From assembly GCA_949987565.1 (NCBI GenBank), contig OX465105.1, forward strand, positions 2,570,496 to 2,634,495: a DNA stretch of 64,000 nt. Direction: 5' to 3'. The translations under genes and the position numbers were made by a program. The stretch is from Luidia sarsii (Eukaryota > Echinodermata > Asteroidea > Paxillosida > Luidiidae). This document shows positions 1-26,885 of this stretch, piece after piece (position 1 is the first letter of the stretch; every line of letters starts with the position of its first letter). The notes below the pieces were generated by a model. It was given only the letters and a program-made list of their open reading frames with translations. It was not told the DNA's origin and did no database searches.

Positions 1-93
1 CAAATCCCTGCCCAGTCCAATTGTCATTTATGGTAAGAAAAGACCCGATTGAGCAAGTGTATAGAACACCCTTCATTGTGTCTCACATTCCAG

Positions 94-14413
<14,320 letters not shown>

Positions 14414-14546
14414 TGCGGACAAATCCACCTGTCAGGTGTGAGGCAGACAAATGCACCTGTCAGGCGTGAGTGAGGCTGTCATCCTCCTCTCCCTCACTTA
14501 GGCTCGTACCTGCACCAACAGTAATTATACGTAGTTTTCGGACCCT

Positions 14547-14552
14547 AATAAA
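14547..14552 (+). promoter_or_regulatory. Candidate polyadenylation signal of the SLC13 gene
   Basis: AATAAA 134 nt after the stop codon, the first such hexamer downstream of the gene. Position fits; cleavage site not demonstrable from sequence. Confidence 0.4.
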
Positions 14553-15159
14553 CACCGCACGGTTGGAGGACCGCTCTCCCAATGCCAGAGACCTTTTCTT
14601 GATGGCTAACCTTCGGAGACCTATACCGTTAATGATGTTTGTCACTGTGTTCCGGCTGTTGTTCAAATTCTTGCTATTCTATTCTTTCATGGCCTACGAT
14701 ATGGTTCACTTTGTGGTTTCGACAGAAGAAGATGAGCTGGTTTTTTGGGGGGGCAATTATTCTATGCTTTCCTAGTCAACAAATAGATCATTGATTAGTG
14801 TGTCCCCCAAAAAAGAGCTCATTGGGTTTTTTTGCAATTCATGTTATGTTTTTCCTGGCCTTCGACTATGGTTTATTTGTGTGATATCGATAGAAGGAGA
14901 TGAGAAGGAGATGATGCTTTCCTAGTCTGCAAAACAATTCAATGAGCTCGTGGATTTTTTTTTTTCAATCCATGCTATTCTTTCCTGGCCTACGATATTG
15001 ATTATTGATTAGTTTTTTTTTCCCAAAAGGAGATGAGCTCGATTTTTTTTAGATCATGAGCCCAATTTTGTCAGTGGACCATACCATTATTGTGTCATTT
15101 CAGCACTAATGGAAAGCGGCCAATCTTCCCGCTACGTAAAGTCTAACTTTTATGGAGAG

Positions 15160-15400
15160 AGGTGATATACAAAAATGTTGCAAACTGCTTACTGACTAAA
15201 ATTACCAAAATGTAAATCTTAAAATGTAGTGGGCCTGACGTTTCGATCCTAGCAGGACCTTTCGCAAAGGCAGAGTGACAAGGACAAAACAGATACATGT
15301 ACACGAAGGAAGGGGGGAGAGAGTGAATAGGACACGGATGAGAAACGAAGGACAAAGAGTGAAGCTGGTAGGGAGAGATCAAAGGGAAGGGCAAGGGGTA
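15160..15400 (-). repeat. Dispersed AAACGTCAGG element, long minus-strand copy
   Basis: Reverse complement of the 35790-35985 copy, including its upstream part: read on the minus strand, TTTCTCATCCGTGTCCTATT, then GGTCCTGCTAGGATCGAAAC and the tail to GTATATCAC. The longer consensus is about 200-240 bp. Confidence 0.75.
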
Positions 15401-16969
15401 GGGTAGGGATTAGTGAGAGGAGGGGGAAAGATCAAAGAGAAGGGCAAGGAGTAGGGTAAGGATTAGTGACGAGAGGGGGAAAGATCAAAGAGAGAAGTGT
15501 GAAGGACTGAACACAAAATAAGGAGAGAAATCAAAACCGGTAAGGAGATGAATTAATTCACCAAACCTTCGTCAGGTCACGCTTTATTACCCTATCATTA
15601 TCCGATAATGGAATTTCCACCGCATTGACGCCAATGGATACATTTCCAATGACGTCACTTAAAATGAGGGACCTGTCACCTGAGCTTACCAGGAGGAAGT
15701 ATGTTATCCATACCTGGGCTAATCATAAGCGCGTACACTGTCATTGTTTATCCGTGGAGTTTAGATCGTATAACCCATTAAGATGGCGGCTTGATGACGT
15801 CATCGTATGGAGGTCTACACTGTAAGCAGCCAATATAGTTTGTGCAGGGATTTGTCCGCTGCGGCAGTCCAGACGAAAGCCACGCAAAGTGGCATTTCGT
15901 GTCTGCACGTGGACACGTGTGCCTTCAGGCCAAGTCACTGAGGTAGCTATAAGGCCACTCGGGAGCACCGACAACCAGAGGCGACTGTTCTCTTCTTGAA
16001 GTTGCAAGTGTCTGAAACTGGATGCCCGCAGGCAGCCTCGTCTGACAGGGATCTTTTTCCAGACTGGAAAGTGATTGACGCACTGAGGAGCATTAATGGT
16101 TTAAAATTCCAACCAAGTTTGCACGAATGTAGGGTCAAGTAGCTAAACCTACAGTTTGGATACTTAACAATAAGTAGCATGGAAGGGACACTATGAGAGA
16201 CTTAGGTACGCCAAACACACCGGCTTCCTTTCACAGCACGCGGGCGTTGCTCTGAGCATGCAACGTCGAAGAAAAAAAACCATATGTCTGCTGCCATCAA
16301 CGTCTAAATATTTCCCATCTGACAATATTGCGTAGGGTCTTTTACTGTCCCTAAATGTGGGTTCGGCCGATAGGTTTCATTGGTTTATTTTGACCGTACT
16401 ATTCTTTGGGAAACGGCAAATCCTGGCAATACTACCCACTTCTTGTCAAAATACTACAAGAAAGAAAGAACGTGTCTTTTATAAGATTATGACACCCTTC
16501 GTGTTTGTGAAATTTTACTAATATCAGTTCGCGTGCTTGCACCATTCGAAGGTCCGCCCTTTGTTTGGCTGGCCTCATCTTGACTTTTTAGAGAAAAACA
16601 ACCTCACTGGTTAGTACAGTTCAAAATGTAATTAGGTATACATGTACATCCGGTAGTTTTATGTATAGCTCATGTTTGTTATGACATTGTGTTCGTGAAG
16701 TACGATGCTGCAGAACCCACGCACTAGTCCCGCTTGCTGTTGTACATACTCAGTGTATTTCAGTCATGTACTATAATGAGAGCTGGCGCTTCTGCGAAGA
16801 ACTATAGAGACTAATTGGTGAGCACTGTTCAAGAGACTCGGTATATGCTGCTCATCAGTGAGAGGCGATTGATAGGCCTTTGTATGGCAGCCCTGCCGGT
16901 TTAGTCATTAACCAGCATGCATATGGTGCTCCTTCAACCTCCTCACCATGCTAGCACGCCTGCGCAGCT

Positions 16970-17140
16970 TCTCGGTGTCAACACGCTCTTCGACGTCATC
17001 ATGCTCCCTAGCCCTCCAATACTTTGGTCGGGTAGTACCCGTGCCGCACAGCGAGCGCACTCGGTCCGCACTGTCCGACAATAATGTTTATGCAGTTAGG
17101 GGAGCATGTTGACGTTGAATAGCGTGTTGACACGGAGTTA
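16970..17140. mobile_element. Foldback element
   Basis: GTGTCAACACGCTCTTCGAC...CATGCTCCC on the left pairs with GGAGCATGTTGACGTTGAAT...GCGTGTTGACAC on the right. The arms are about 38 nt with few mismatches and a spacer of roughly 85 bp. No open frame. Confidence 0.7.
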
Positions 17141-18324
17141 GCTGCACAGACGCCATTTTATTGCACATCCGTTATCTTCACCAAATAGCACGAACTATTC
17201 AATGCTCATCTGTTAGGACGAATCTTAATTACACTGAAACGTGCTTCGGTAAAGTTTGAATACCTTGTTAGGCGATGAAGTCACCTTGAAGACACATCGT
17301 GATTGAGGGTTTTCTCAATTACCTTGTGTTGCAAGCGTACTCAAAACATCCAACATCATTGTTTCCCCTTCCCCGGTCAAAACGATGCTTAAATAACCCC
17401 GTTCAGACACAAACACAGATCGAGAATGAATCCATTCACACGGTGCAAACCATCGCTGCTGTTTCCTCCATCTAGAGTAGTGCAAATCAAAACCGAGGCT
17501 ATAGATAGTCTGGTACCTTTCCCCCTGACGTGGAATTCAGTGCTATATTTTGATGGGGTATACACAGCGTCGGTATGGCCTTGCATATAATTATACCTTT
17601 CTTTTGTTCACAAACATTGACCGGAAACCCACGCATGCGCACTCTTTGGTTGGCAAGATTTCCGGATTATCATAACTACGTACGGTAGGAGACACCCGGC
17701 GCTGTCTGATATTGACCAAATTACCGAAGATCATTCCTAGGTTCCAGTTTCACAGGTCACAAATTTGACATCCTCTTATGCCAACCAACTAGACAGATTG
17801 TCAGGAGAAAGATATAACGACAATCCGATGGTTAAATTTCAGAACGGAACAAGACGCTGATGTGTACAGAAGGTTTATGGGCCACGGATTCAGGGAAACG
17901 GGGAAAAAAATCGTTCCAAATCTCTTCTGTATCGTTTGCTGCAGCAACAGCAACAGCAACTTAATACCACTTTCACTCACAGAACACCATTCAGGACAAA
18001 TGTTAACTTGTAAGAATTGTTTTTGGCGTGCCGAGGATTGGATGTATACAATGTGTACAAAGTTCGTGCCACTGCCAACCGAAAATGGCGGATGTGTTTG
18101 TCACGTGACTTGTGACGTGGCAAAAGGAAGGTCTATAAGTCCACGGCGCCCTCTTACTAGTTTCCACATTCGCGTTGTACTGACAAACAATTTGAAACAA
18201 AAACGCTCGGCGACATCCATAGGTTGGATTAGCCATTTATGTTTAAGAGGTTCCCCGGCTCGTGAAAGACTACTTCAAAAAGTTGCTTCGAAGTAAATAC
18301 TTTCACATTATCTCAAAATTTTGT

Positions 18325-18475
18325 TGGCCTGACGTTTCGATCCTAGCAGGACCTTTCTCTGCCTTTGAGAAAGGTCATGCTAGGATCGAAACGTCAGGCC
18401 CACTAAATGTTGAGATTTGCATTTTGGTAATTTTAGTCAGTAAGCAGTTTGCAACATGTTTGTATATCATTTTCA
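18325..18475. repeat. Head-to-head AAACGTCAGG foldback
   Basis: GGCCTGACGTTTCGATCCTA followed by AGCAGGACCTTTCTC meets its own inverse, GAGAAAGGTCATGCTAGGAT then CGAAACGTCAGGCCC, at 18360, giving a near-perfect palindrome. The right arm continues into the family tail. Confidence 0.85.
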
Positions 18476-20547
18476 AGTTATGAGACTTATTATAACTCTT
18501 TACAAACTCACGTTTGGGCTGAGATCCATATTCCACGGTAAAAGGTAGGGCACTCGTCCAATGTGGACATGTCCATTAGCATCAAGGTCCATCGACGGTT
18601 GGACTCATTGTTCCGAAAACAATGGTTTTGTCTGGCGGGCAATCGATCAGAGAGGGAGAGGCGTGACCAGTCACATCCCCCTCCCTACAGTCTCTGAATC
18701 GTCCCCATAGGCACGCACGAGGATCAAGGACGGGTATAATGCACAGTGCTTCAACACAGGCCTGCCAAATGTACCTGGAATACAGCCCACGCCTATGCTT
18801 TGAAATCCCGCCAATATATCCATGTCAATGAATAACAACAAACTAGCATGGCTATGTAACAAAAGGCATCTACGCATTCCTGCAATAGGCCAATGGCAAG
18901 TACTAGCGTGTTTCATTGTAAGGGGAAACTAGTCATGAATTTCTAAAGAGCTACAGTTCAATCTTTTTTTTTATTAAATCCATCAAAAATAGACCTGAGA
19001 AAACAGCATTCAGTGGAAGAGGCGGCTATCGAATTGTTGGTTTAGCAAATTGCTTAAATAGACTGTACTTCTGATGAAAAAATAATTCATCCATTCATCC
19101 ATTTATTCAAGACATTCATCAATCAATCAATTTCCGAGAATTGATAATCTTGAGAAGTGTTTTGATAACGCTATTAAGCATTTTCTAATAAGCTAGGACT
19201 GTTTTAGATAAAGCAATTCGAACGTTGCTTACTGCAAATCAATGTCCGGTTATCCGTCAGTCTTTCCTGCATGTGTGGTCGTCACAAGTTGAAGCTGATT
19301 GTTCGTTTTAGTTGAAATGCAGATGTTTGTGTAATCTAAGAGGAGTGTCCAAATCTCCACACCGCAGGCCAAAAGGCAGTGTGAAAACCACGTCATCAGT
19401 AGCGTCGAAAAGAGACCAAAGATATCACGATTTATGGTCCGAAGCTGGACGATAGGCCTATACATTATCTGCAAATGGCTGTGTTTTCTGTTCAGGGGCA
19501 AGGACTTCCAAAGGGTGAAACAAGGCAGTCTTACCGGTCAGTAAGACCCAGTATACTCCCCTAATCCGAAAGCGGACGAAAATAGATATAATATGAGTGA
19601 TGAAAACTCAGTAAATGGAAAACTCCGATTCCACGTGTATAATAATTTTTATTGCTACAAACTCTACAGTCATTACACAACAAAAGGGTAGCATACAGGA
19701 TTTTTTTTTTCAGGCAACAAAATTCGTAGCGGTGTATGTTTACAACATATTAATAGGCGTGCAATGCATAAATATTTTCCAACAAAACGAGTGAAATTCG
19801 TCGACAAATTTGGTTTCAAACTAGGCGTGATCATGATTATATGAACCAGTCTGGGACCTGTGCATGAACAAAAGACTCTTTATCGTTGGGAGAATTGTAT
19901 GAAAAAAACAAGTTTTCAATTTGCTGTGGTAACATTTAAATTTCAAATTTACATACATAACACCAACCAAAAAAGACTAAAAGGATGGAAATAAGAAAAT
20001 AAGAAAATAAGATAAATACCATACACTTCAAGAGCAATATCACCACATTCCACCCAAATCATTATATTATATCTACTTAAGAGCAGAGTTATTTGTATCT
20101 AAAAGCATCCTTCGAGATGGGATTTATAATCGAAACAAAGAAATGTTTCCGTGCGTCAGTTTTCCTGCACGGTAACCTGACTTCGTGTATCAGTTATGAC
20201 GTGTCTTCTTTCTTCCCGATGTTACGAATCTTCTCTGAGCTTTTCAAATTTGTTTTCCCAAATGGTCTGTCTACTGCACGTACAGCGGTCCGTCTTTTTT
20301 GCACGGGCAAAGTCTGTTGACAAAAATAGGGAATGTCCCTATGTAAGAGCTGGTTAGCTTAGGTTTTGGAACACTGGAGCGTTAAACCAGGGACTGGGGT
20401 TCAAATCACGACCTGGTCCTTTTTTCATTATCTTGATACATTTTCAAAGGGCTAGAAACGACATTATTCGTGTATAATTCGGAGTATCATTTTGTACTCA
20501 TTCATGACAAATTCTTACCCATCATCGCTTCTAAAATCATTTAGAGG

Positions 20548-20571
20548 TATATATATATATATATATATATA
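20548..20571. repeat. (TA)n microsatellite
   Basis: About twelve TA units in AT-rich intergenic DNA. Confidence 0.9.
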
Positions 20572-22261
20572 ATTTAATCAAAACGGTAGAGACTCACCAA
20601 ATATCAGACAGACATTAATTTTGTGGAATAAAAATAAACAAATATTGGTTTAAACTGAATCCTGAAATTTCTCCTGTTAATATTCAAACCAGGGTTGGGT
20701 AAGATTTCCAAATAGTTTTGTAGTGCGCTATGAAAATCATTACTATTCAATTTAAACTGAGGAAAAAATAAACAGAATAGTTTCTATTTCAAGAGGCTCT
20801 TCTACTAATTTCCTCTAAGCGTTTTCGGCTTAATCCATCAATTTAATGGCCATGTTGTGCAATGCTTGATTCCAAGGGCGAATACCAATTTGATACAGAA
20901 TTGGAAAATAATGTCCATAAGGGCCCGACCGCTGGTGAATTCAGAATTCATATCAGCGGGATGTTGTTCGCACAAAAACAAGTCCCCCATCGTTCAAATT
21001 ACAGCCAACGTTACATTTCATAATCACAGTTACATTTCTCCATTGCACCATAAATATAATATAGCGTGTTTTACATGGATCAGGCTCACGCCAATCCATG
21101 GCAAGCCATCGTTTTTTGAAAACTGGGAATTTCACACGGAAATAAAAAGTGAAAAACGTCTCTCGAGTCTGTTGCATGATTGACATCGATTTACACGCGT
21201 GGGTTCCGAACGGGGAAAACAAGATGCAAAATGATTATCATAATTGGAGAACACAATCGAGATATAAACATGCGCTCTTAAACAAGATGCTATAATTATC
21301 TGCCTCTTCCGTTGATATCATATCCGTCAGACTCGCGTCCAGTTACGGACGAGTTAAGGCTAATTTGTTGAATCAACAAATAAACCCTGAAGACGACTGA
21401 GTTAGCAGTCACTAGCCTCGGTATGTTTGTATCAATCTCATCTCACCCACGAAACTAAACTGTACACGTTTATTTGGGACCCAAAAAGTGTAAGGCCTGC
21501 AATACATTGTGCTTTCAACATGTTTTAATCTTGCTGGTCGACGGTCACACACGCCCAGGAACACTGCTTCCAAGTAGGCCTACAGGAATTTTGGCCTATA
21601 AACCCTGAAGACGCCTGAGACAGCAGTCACTAGCCTCGGTATGTTTGTGTCATTCTTCACGTACGGTGGTCACCGACATGCCGGCCGCATGCATGGGGTG
21701 GATAGAGAATGCTTTGGGTATCGCGGGGATTAGTCAATTGAACCCTAACCGCACATGTAAGGCCTAATAGCTTGCAAACATCACAGAAAAAAAGGGGGAT
21801 AGGAATGCCCACGTCCCTAGTCCCCATTAATGGTCTCCCCGAGGGAAATCTGAAAAGCATGTTTGACCTGTTTTATTAATGCGATGCATCGAGGTCTGTG
21901 GACGACAGAATAGTCGTAAACGGTTTCTTAAAATAATGACAAACGAAACTAATCCTTGGCATTTAGCTTAAGTGCTCTAGAAATTAAGGATGGCAACGAA
22001 TATCGATCAGTTTTTGGAACGCTCTCCAAAATGACCCGAATTTTACAAATCAAGTTACCGGTAGATTTCTAATCTTATTATTTATTTATTTTTAAGAAGA
22101 AATCATTCTTGCTATGGGTTTAGTTGGGATTGGAACGTCAAGCCCTGTAAATATCTTGACAACAAGAAATCGCGGTTTTTGAATTAGACTTCAGATAAAG
22201 GAAAAGGGGTTCTAAAATTAGCACTTATCTTTAAATAAGACTTAAGGCTTTGCATGGTGGG

Positions 22262-22446
22262 TGAATCAATATTTGGTTTGCGGTGACACCATGTTTAAGG
22301 TCTCTTAAAGAAGAGGTGTGGTTCTGAAAAGAACTCGACGTTGACGGCCAGAGCACACTGGTCGAAACGTCGAGTTACCACTCAGGTTGTTTTCAGAACC
22401 ATACCTCTTCCTTTAAGAGACCTGATACATGGTGTCACCGCAAACC
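22262..22446. mobile_element. MITE-like element with TTTGCGGTGACACCATG termini
   Basis: Starts TTTGCGGTGACACCATGTTT, then GGTCTCTTAAAGAAGAGG and GGTTCTGAAAAGAAC. Ends with the inverse of each block and finally ATGGTGTCACCGCAAACC. About 185 bp, both ends complete; partial relatives at 11020, 43828 and 53527. Confidence 0.85.
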
Positions 22447-22904
22447 TTCCTATATTCACTTGTCTTTACTTGAGTGAAATGCGGGAAGTTACCACATTTT
22501 GAAATCGTGTCTGAAATCATTTTGATTTCTCCAGCTCAAGGCAAACATGAACAACATTTCAGCCAACAATATCCCTGCCATTCCTTGGCTTGCCCAGCGT
22601 GTATTCTGTACATAACGCGACAGCAAGCATTTTGTATACCACTAGACAAAAAATACTTTCAGACCAAAAGACGACATGAATGATATAATAAGCTCATCCC
22701 AAATCAAATAATTTAAAATTTCCGATGAGCACTAGTGCGAGGAGACTTCGATCACTCGCCCCCCCCCCATCCCGTTTTCCTGGTTCGATGGATACTTTTA
22801 TTTCCAATCAAGAGGGGAAAGTCGAATGAAAGTTAAATCGTATCAGTTCTGGGGAAGTGTTGTTTATGTTGTGATGTTTTCACTAAGCTATCTTCTGTGA
22901 TCAA

Positions 22905-22995
22905 TTTCTGCAACTGAGAAAAGGTCCTGCTTAATAATAACAATAATTTTTCAGATTTGAAATTTGGTAATTGAAGTCAACCTTGCAACCTTGTA
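22905..22995 (+). repeat. Dispersed AAACGTCAGG element, decayed arm
   Basis: GAGAAAAGGTCCTGCTTAAT and AAATTTGGTAATTGAAGTCA match the ends of the consensus; the CGAAACGTCAGG core is lost. Confidence 0.4.
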
Positions 22996-23864
22996 TTATA
23001 TTTCTTTATATCTTCGATCATTTGAAATGACTTTCCCTTGGGCAGCTGATATTCCAGACCGATTTCATAATGAATGCCTTTAGTTCAGAATTGGCTGAGT
23101 AGAACAACCTAGCAACCGAAAGTTAATTGGACTTGGCTTATAATTGCAGGTGTAACGTTATGTTTGCATAATCTGTTTCTGTCGGCTGTTTGTTCCTGGG
23201 CGATTGGTTTCTACCATCTGAGATCAAATCCTTGGGGAAGCAGAACGTTCGCGTTTTTTTGCCTCAAAGGTTCAAGTAATTCAGGATGCACGAGTCTAAA
23301 ACATGTGGGTGTTATAATATTATTCAGACGTAGGCCTGTCTGTTGTTTCGTTGGAGTCGGAGGATTTGCTCTCAAAGAGAATAACATCGGGGAGAATAAT
23401 CCATAGGATTCGAAGGTAGGACGTTCATGTTTTTTGCCATTTCTTGATAAAGCCGTTTGGATAGGAGATGATAAACAAACTAAACATAATTATGCAAACG
23501 AACTTTTTTTATGTATCCAAAGCGAATATCTTGAGATAAACGGGAAGCCTCACTGAACGTCTAACCAAACGAAATTTCCCACCCGTTCTAAAAAATAAAA
23601 AAAAAATCGTTTCACATCACACGCACGTAAACGAAATCGGTTGGCATGACATTGGAATGAAATAGGTCTGATTTGTACTGCAGTACTACCTAGAAACAAA
23701 TTATAACTGCTGTTTTACCTTCTACTTGAAATCAGTGTCCACGATAAGGCAGAGGTCGTTCATTCAGGACAAGGAATGCTGTGAGTTTTGAGCTTTAGTT
23801 CGAAGAGGCACATTGTCTTTCAGAAGGCACTCAATACTTGAAGTGGATCTTGAAGACCAAATAG

Positions 23865-23870
23865 TTTATT
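23865..23870 (-). promoter_or_regulatory. Candidate polyadenylation signal of the UBE2QL1-like gene
   Basis: AATAAA on the minus strand about 153 nt after the stop codon at 24023. Confidence 0.35.
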
Positions 23871-24002
23871 CAGTACTTTGTAAATGTCAAGGCAACTGCG
23901 TAATCGCTCTGTCTTTGGATTCGTTCAACCTAGTAACGCGCATCTATACTCGGACCTTTGGCACGATTCTCGTTTCCTTCAGTGAGTTCGTGAGCTTACC
24001 GT

Positions 24003-24022
24003 TTAACACACACACACACACA
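24003..24022. repeat. Short (CA)n tract
   Basis: CA dinucleotides directly downstream of the UBE2QL1-like stop codon. Confidence 0.85.
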
Positions 24023-25126
24023 TTAGCTCAATTCTCCGGGCGGGTCCAGCCATCCATAGCGTTTGTGCGTCTCCACGATGCTGTTGAAGCTCTCGATAGC
24101 TTCCTGCTTGGTGAGCGGGATCTCCCCAAAGAGTCTCTTCTTGCTCGGAGAGATGCGAGCGTGTCCAGCCACAAGAGTCGCTCCGAGTTGAAGGATGACG
24201 GCCTCCATTGTGTAAGAACTTGACCACCCCTGAGGGGTGAGGAGCTCCATGCAGATGGCTCCACCATCTAAGACGTACCCGTTCTCGATACGAGGTGCCG
24301 TCAGGCGAACGAACGGAGGGGAGAAGGGGAAGTTATCAGGGAAGGACACATTGAAGTCGATAGAAGTAGTCCCGGTGGCTTTCATATCGCCGTGAAGAGA
24401 CGACGTGGGGTCGACCTTTAAGAGCTTGACCATCCACTCGTAGAGGTTGTCCTCGTCCAGGCAGACGTCGAACAAGGGTTTGTCGTCCGTCTGACTCGTC
24501 TGGCGTGCCGCCTGGAACTCCTTCATGACGCGGCGGCTTCGGATGTTGGACACGTACTTCTTGGTGGGCTGCGGGATGTCCTCCAGGTGGGCGGACGGGA
24601 TCCCCTGGCCGGCAGGCTTCCACTTGGACGGTCCGGCCACGGCCTTGTGCTTGTGGGAGGGCATGACCTTGGGTTTGACCGAGGGGGGCACCGCTCGAGG
24701 TTTGGGCTGCGGTGGTGGGGATGGGGATGAGTCTCCGTCGGGTATCATACCGGGGAGTGTCACTCTCTGCTCGGAAGGGGAGCCGTACGAATCCTCGATG
24801 AATCTGACGCTGTTGACCTCCCGTCGTATATCAGGCCCGCCACCACTGGCACCACCGCCACTGCCACCCGCAGCAGCAGCAGCAGCAGCGACCCTCGGCC
24901 GCGTCCCTCCAGCCCCGTCCACCCCACTCCCCCCACCGTCTCCTTCCTCCACGACGAAGACGCTGGAACCGCAGGAGGTGGGCACGGTGACCGAGTTCTC
25001 GGGGGACGTGATGCTGTCCGGATTCCCGGCGCGGTTGAGCCGGCGAACCCGGTGCCTCTTCCGTCTGGCGCTTGCGGGTGCCCGGTGGTTACCCTGCCCT
25101 AGTAGCTTGCTCAACCCAGCCGCCAT
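24023..25126 (-). CDS. UBE2QL1: Ubiquitin-conjugating enzyme, UBE2QL1-like
   Basis: An E2 enzyme that would carry ubiquitin as a thioester and pass it to substrates with an E3. Intronless; 367 residues from the ATG at 25126 (another ATG at 25138 would add four). Residues 1 to about 195 are Arg-, Pro-, Gly- and Ala-rich linker. The C-terminal UBC fold carries FPDNFPFSPPFVRL, ENGYVLDGGAICMELLTPQG with the catalytic Cys near residue 292, then WSSSYTMEAVILQLGATLV and the end motif KRYGWLDPP. These blocks match vertebrate UBE2QL1 (161 residues) almost position by position, so the extra N-terminus is the oddity. The frame stays open upstream to a stop at 25313 but has no ATG before 25138; the first NTG codon there is GTG. 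Confidence 0.92.
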   Translation of the reverse strand: MAAGLSKLLGQGNHRAPASARRKRHRVRRLNRAGNPDSITSPENSVTVPTSCGSSVFVVEEGDGGGSGVDGAGGTRPRVAAAAAAAGGSGGGASGGGPDIRREVNSVRFIEDSYGSPSEQRVTLPGMIPDGDSSPSPPPQPKPRAVPPSVKPKVMPSHKHKAVAGPSKWKPAGQGIPSAHLEDIPQPTKKYVSNIRSRRVMKEFQAARQTSQTDDKPLFDVCLDEDNLYEWMVKLLKVDPTSSLHGDMKATGTTSIDFNVSFPDNFPFSPPFVRLTAPRIENGYVLDGGAICMELLTPQGWSSSYTMEAVILQLGATLVAGHARISPSKKRLFGEIPLTKQEAIESFNSIVETHKRYGWLDPPGELS

Positions 25127-26249
25127 TGAAGAATACATATACACGCAGATACAAATGTATACAGCGACAGCAGCAACTATCACAGCCACCGGTAGCTGTC
25201 TCCTCCAAGAAGTGGCCGACGTTTCGAGTCTGTAAGCACCCAAGCCTCGGTATCGATCGACGGGACGGTCCTGGCTACTTGTAGATACTTGTAGATGAAC
25301 GCGGTGCACTCGCTACCTGGCACAGTTCAGAATGGCTCAGAATGATTCGATTCCATACACACCAGTCGACCCGATACCTCAAAACGATTTAGCGCTCTTT
25401 GAAACTATCCCTGGCTTGAGTATTGCTGCGTCCATGCAATCAGTCCTCCGCTCAGTTCTCATCCATCCGCTGAACGCAGTGAGCGCTGACTATCCGTAAC
25501 CCTTGGCTCCTCGGCTGTTCCAGATCATCAAATCGACATCTTCCACGGAGCGCACTGGCGCATAATTAACGCAAATTGCTCGACCGACGCTAGTGCCCGT
25601 GCGAGAGAGCGGTCTACTGTGACATGGACGGCTGTAACGATGATAGTGATGATGAATGTACGCGGTGTGCGCCGACCAGCATCTATATCAAACCATCGCC
25701 CGTGCAGAACGCGTTAGTCTGTGCAGACTGGCCATGCCACAACCAGCAACAACACGGATCTGGTGACATCTCCAGACACTACAGAGGATCTTTGATGTGC
25801 ATCTGCGTGCACCCAGTGCTGAAATTGTTCATTCTTTCACGGCGGACGTATGGAGATATTGCAGGATAGGAATCATCATAATATTGCAGTAGCGCGGCAT
25901 ACATACATAGGCACGCCGACACTCTTCTCTCCGCTATGCGCAATGCAAGTCTTTGTTTTTTCATCAATCACCCGGCTGCGTGGAGGCGAGATTGCTTTCC
26001 CACGAGTAGATCGGGTCGGGGTAGACATTAGACTCGCACTTAGTCTGCTGACTCAATCTACAGACAGACTCATTGTGAAACAGACCGTCCAGAAAAGAGC
26101 TGTCAAATTGCACTTTGCATCCCTTCACAAAGCCACATTACCGGGGCCCGCGTCTTCTAATGTCAACAAAATTGAAAACATTGCAGCCATTTCTTTGTGT
26201 GTTTTTTTTTCATTTAACAATTATTGGTCTCTAATTACTAAAAGGAATT

Positions 26250-26885
26250 CGGGCTCGCACTCGGATTCGGATTCGGGTTCGGCCTCGGATTCGGGGCTCG
26301 GATTCGGATTCGGGCTCGGATTCGCGGCTCGGATCGGATTCGGGGCTTGGATTCGGATTCGCGATTCGGATTCGGGGCTCGGATTCGGATTCGGGCTCGG
26401 ATTCGGATTCGGGCTCGGGCTCGGATTCGGATTCGTATTCGGGCTCGGATTCGGATTCGGGGCTCGGATTCGGATTCGGGGCTTGGATTCGGATTCGGGT
26501 TCAGATTCGGATTCGGGCTCTGATTCGTATTCGGGCTCGGATTCGGATTCGGGGCTCGGATTCGGATTCAGGCTCGGATTCGGGCTCGGATTCGTATTCG
26601 GGCTCTGATTCGTATTCGGGCTCTGATTCGGAATCGGGGCTCGGATTCGGATTCAGGCTCGGATTCGGATTCGGGCTCGGATTCGTATTCGGGCTCGGAT
26701 TCGGATTCGGGGCTCGGATTCGGATTCGGGGCTCGGACAGACAGATTCGTATTGGACAGACAGATTCGGGTTCTGATTCGTATTCGGGGCTCGGATTCGG
26801 ATTCAGGCTCGGATTCGGATTCGGGCTCGGATTCGTATTCGGGTTCGGATTCGTATTCGGGCTCGGATTCGGATTCGAATTCCGG
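26250..26885. repeat. CpG-dense hexanucleotide array (ATTCGG)n
   Basis: About 640 bp of GGATTCGGATTCGGGCTCGG-like sequence in 6-bp steps with 18-24 bp superunits, interrupted once by a duplicated GACAGACAGATTCG segment at 26745-26770. Gives Ser/Gly- or Glu/Pro-rich open frames on either strand, which are artefacts. Confidence 0.95.

Larger units (their letters stand above)
14414..24002. other. Intergenic DNA between SLC13 and UBE2QL1
   Basis: No convincing exon on either strand. Open frames are under 150 codons and lack family similarity or paired splice sites. The interval holds a degenerate roughly 150-bp triplication near 14670-15050 (TTTCCTGGCCTACGATAT and variants), the dispersed elements listed separately, a (TA)n tract at 20548-20571, and two copies of a roughly 60-bp segment (21372-21435 and 21598-21658, AAACCCTGAAGACG...CAGTCACTAGCCTCGG). 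Confidence 0.6.

Noticed and set aside
17862..18296. 144-codon plus-strand frame
   Set aside because: No family similarity, no paired splice sites, and its end runs toward a dispersed foldback; treated as chance.
24525..25235. 236-codon plus-strand frame
   Set aside because: Antisense shadow of the GC-rich UBE2QL1-like coding exon.
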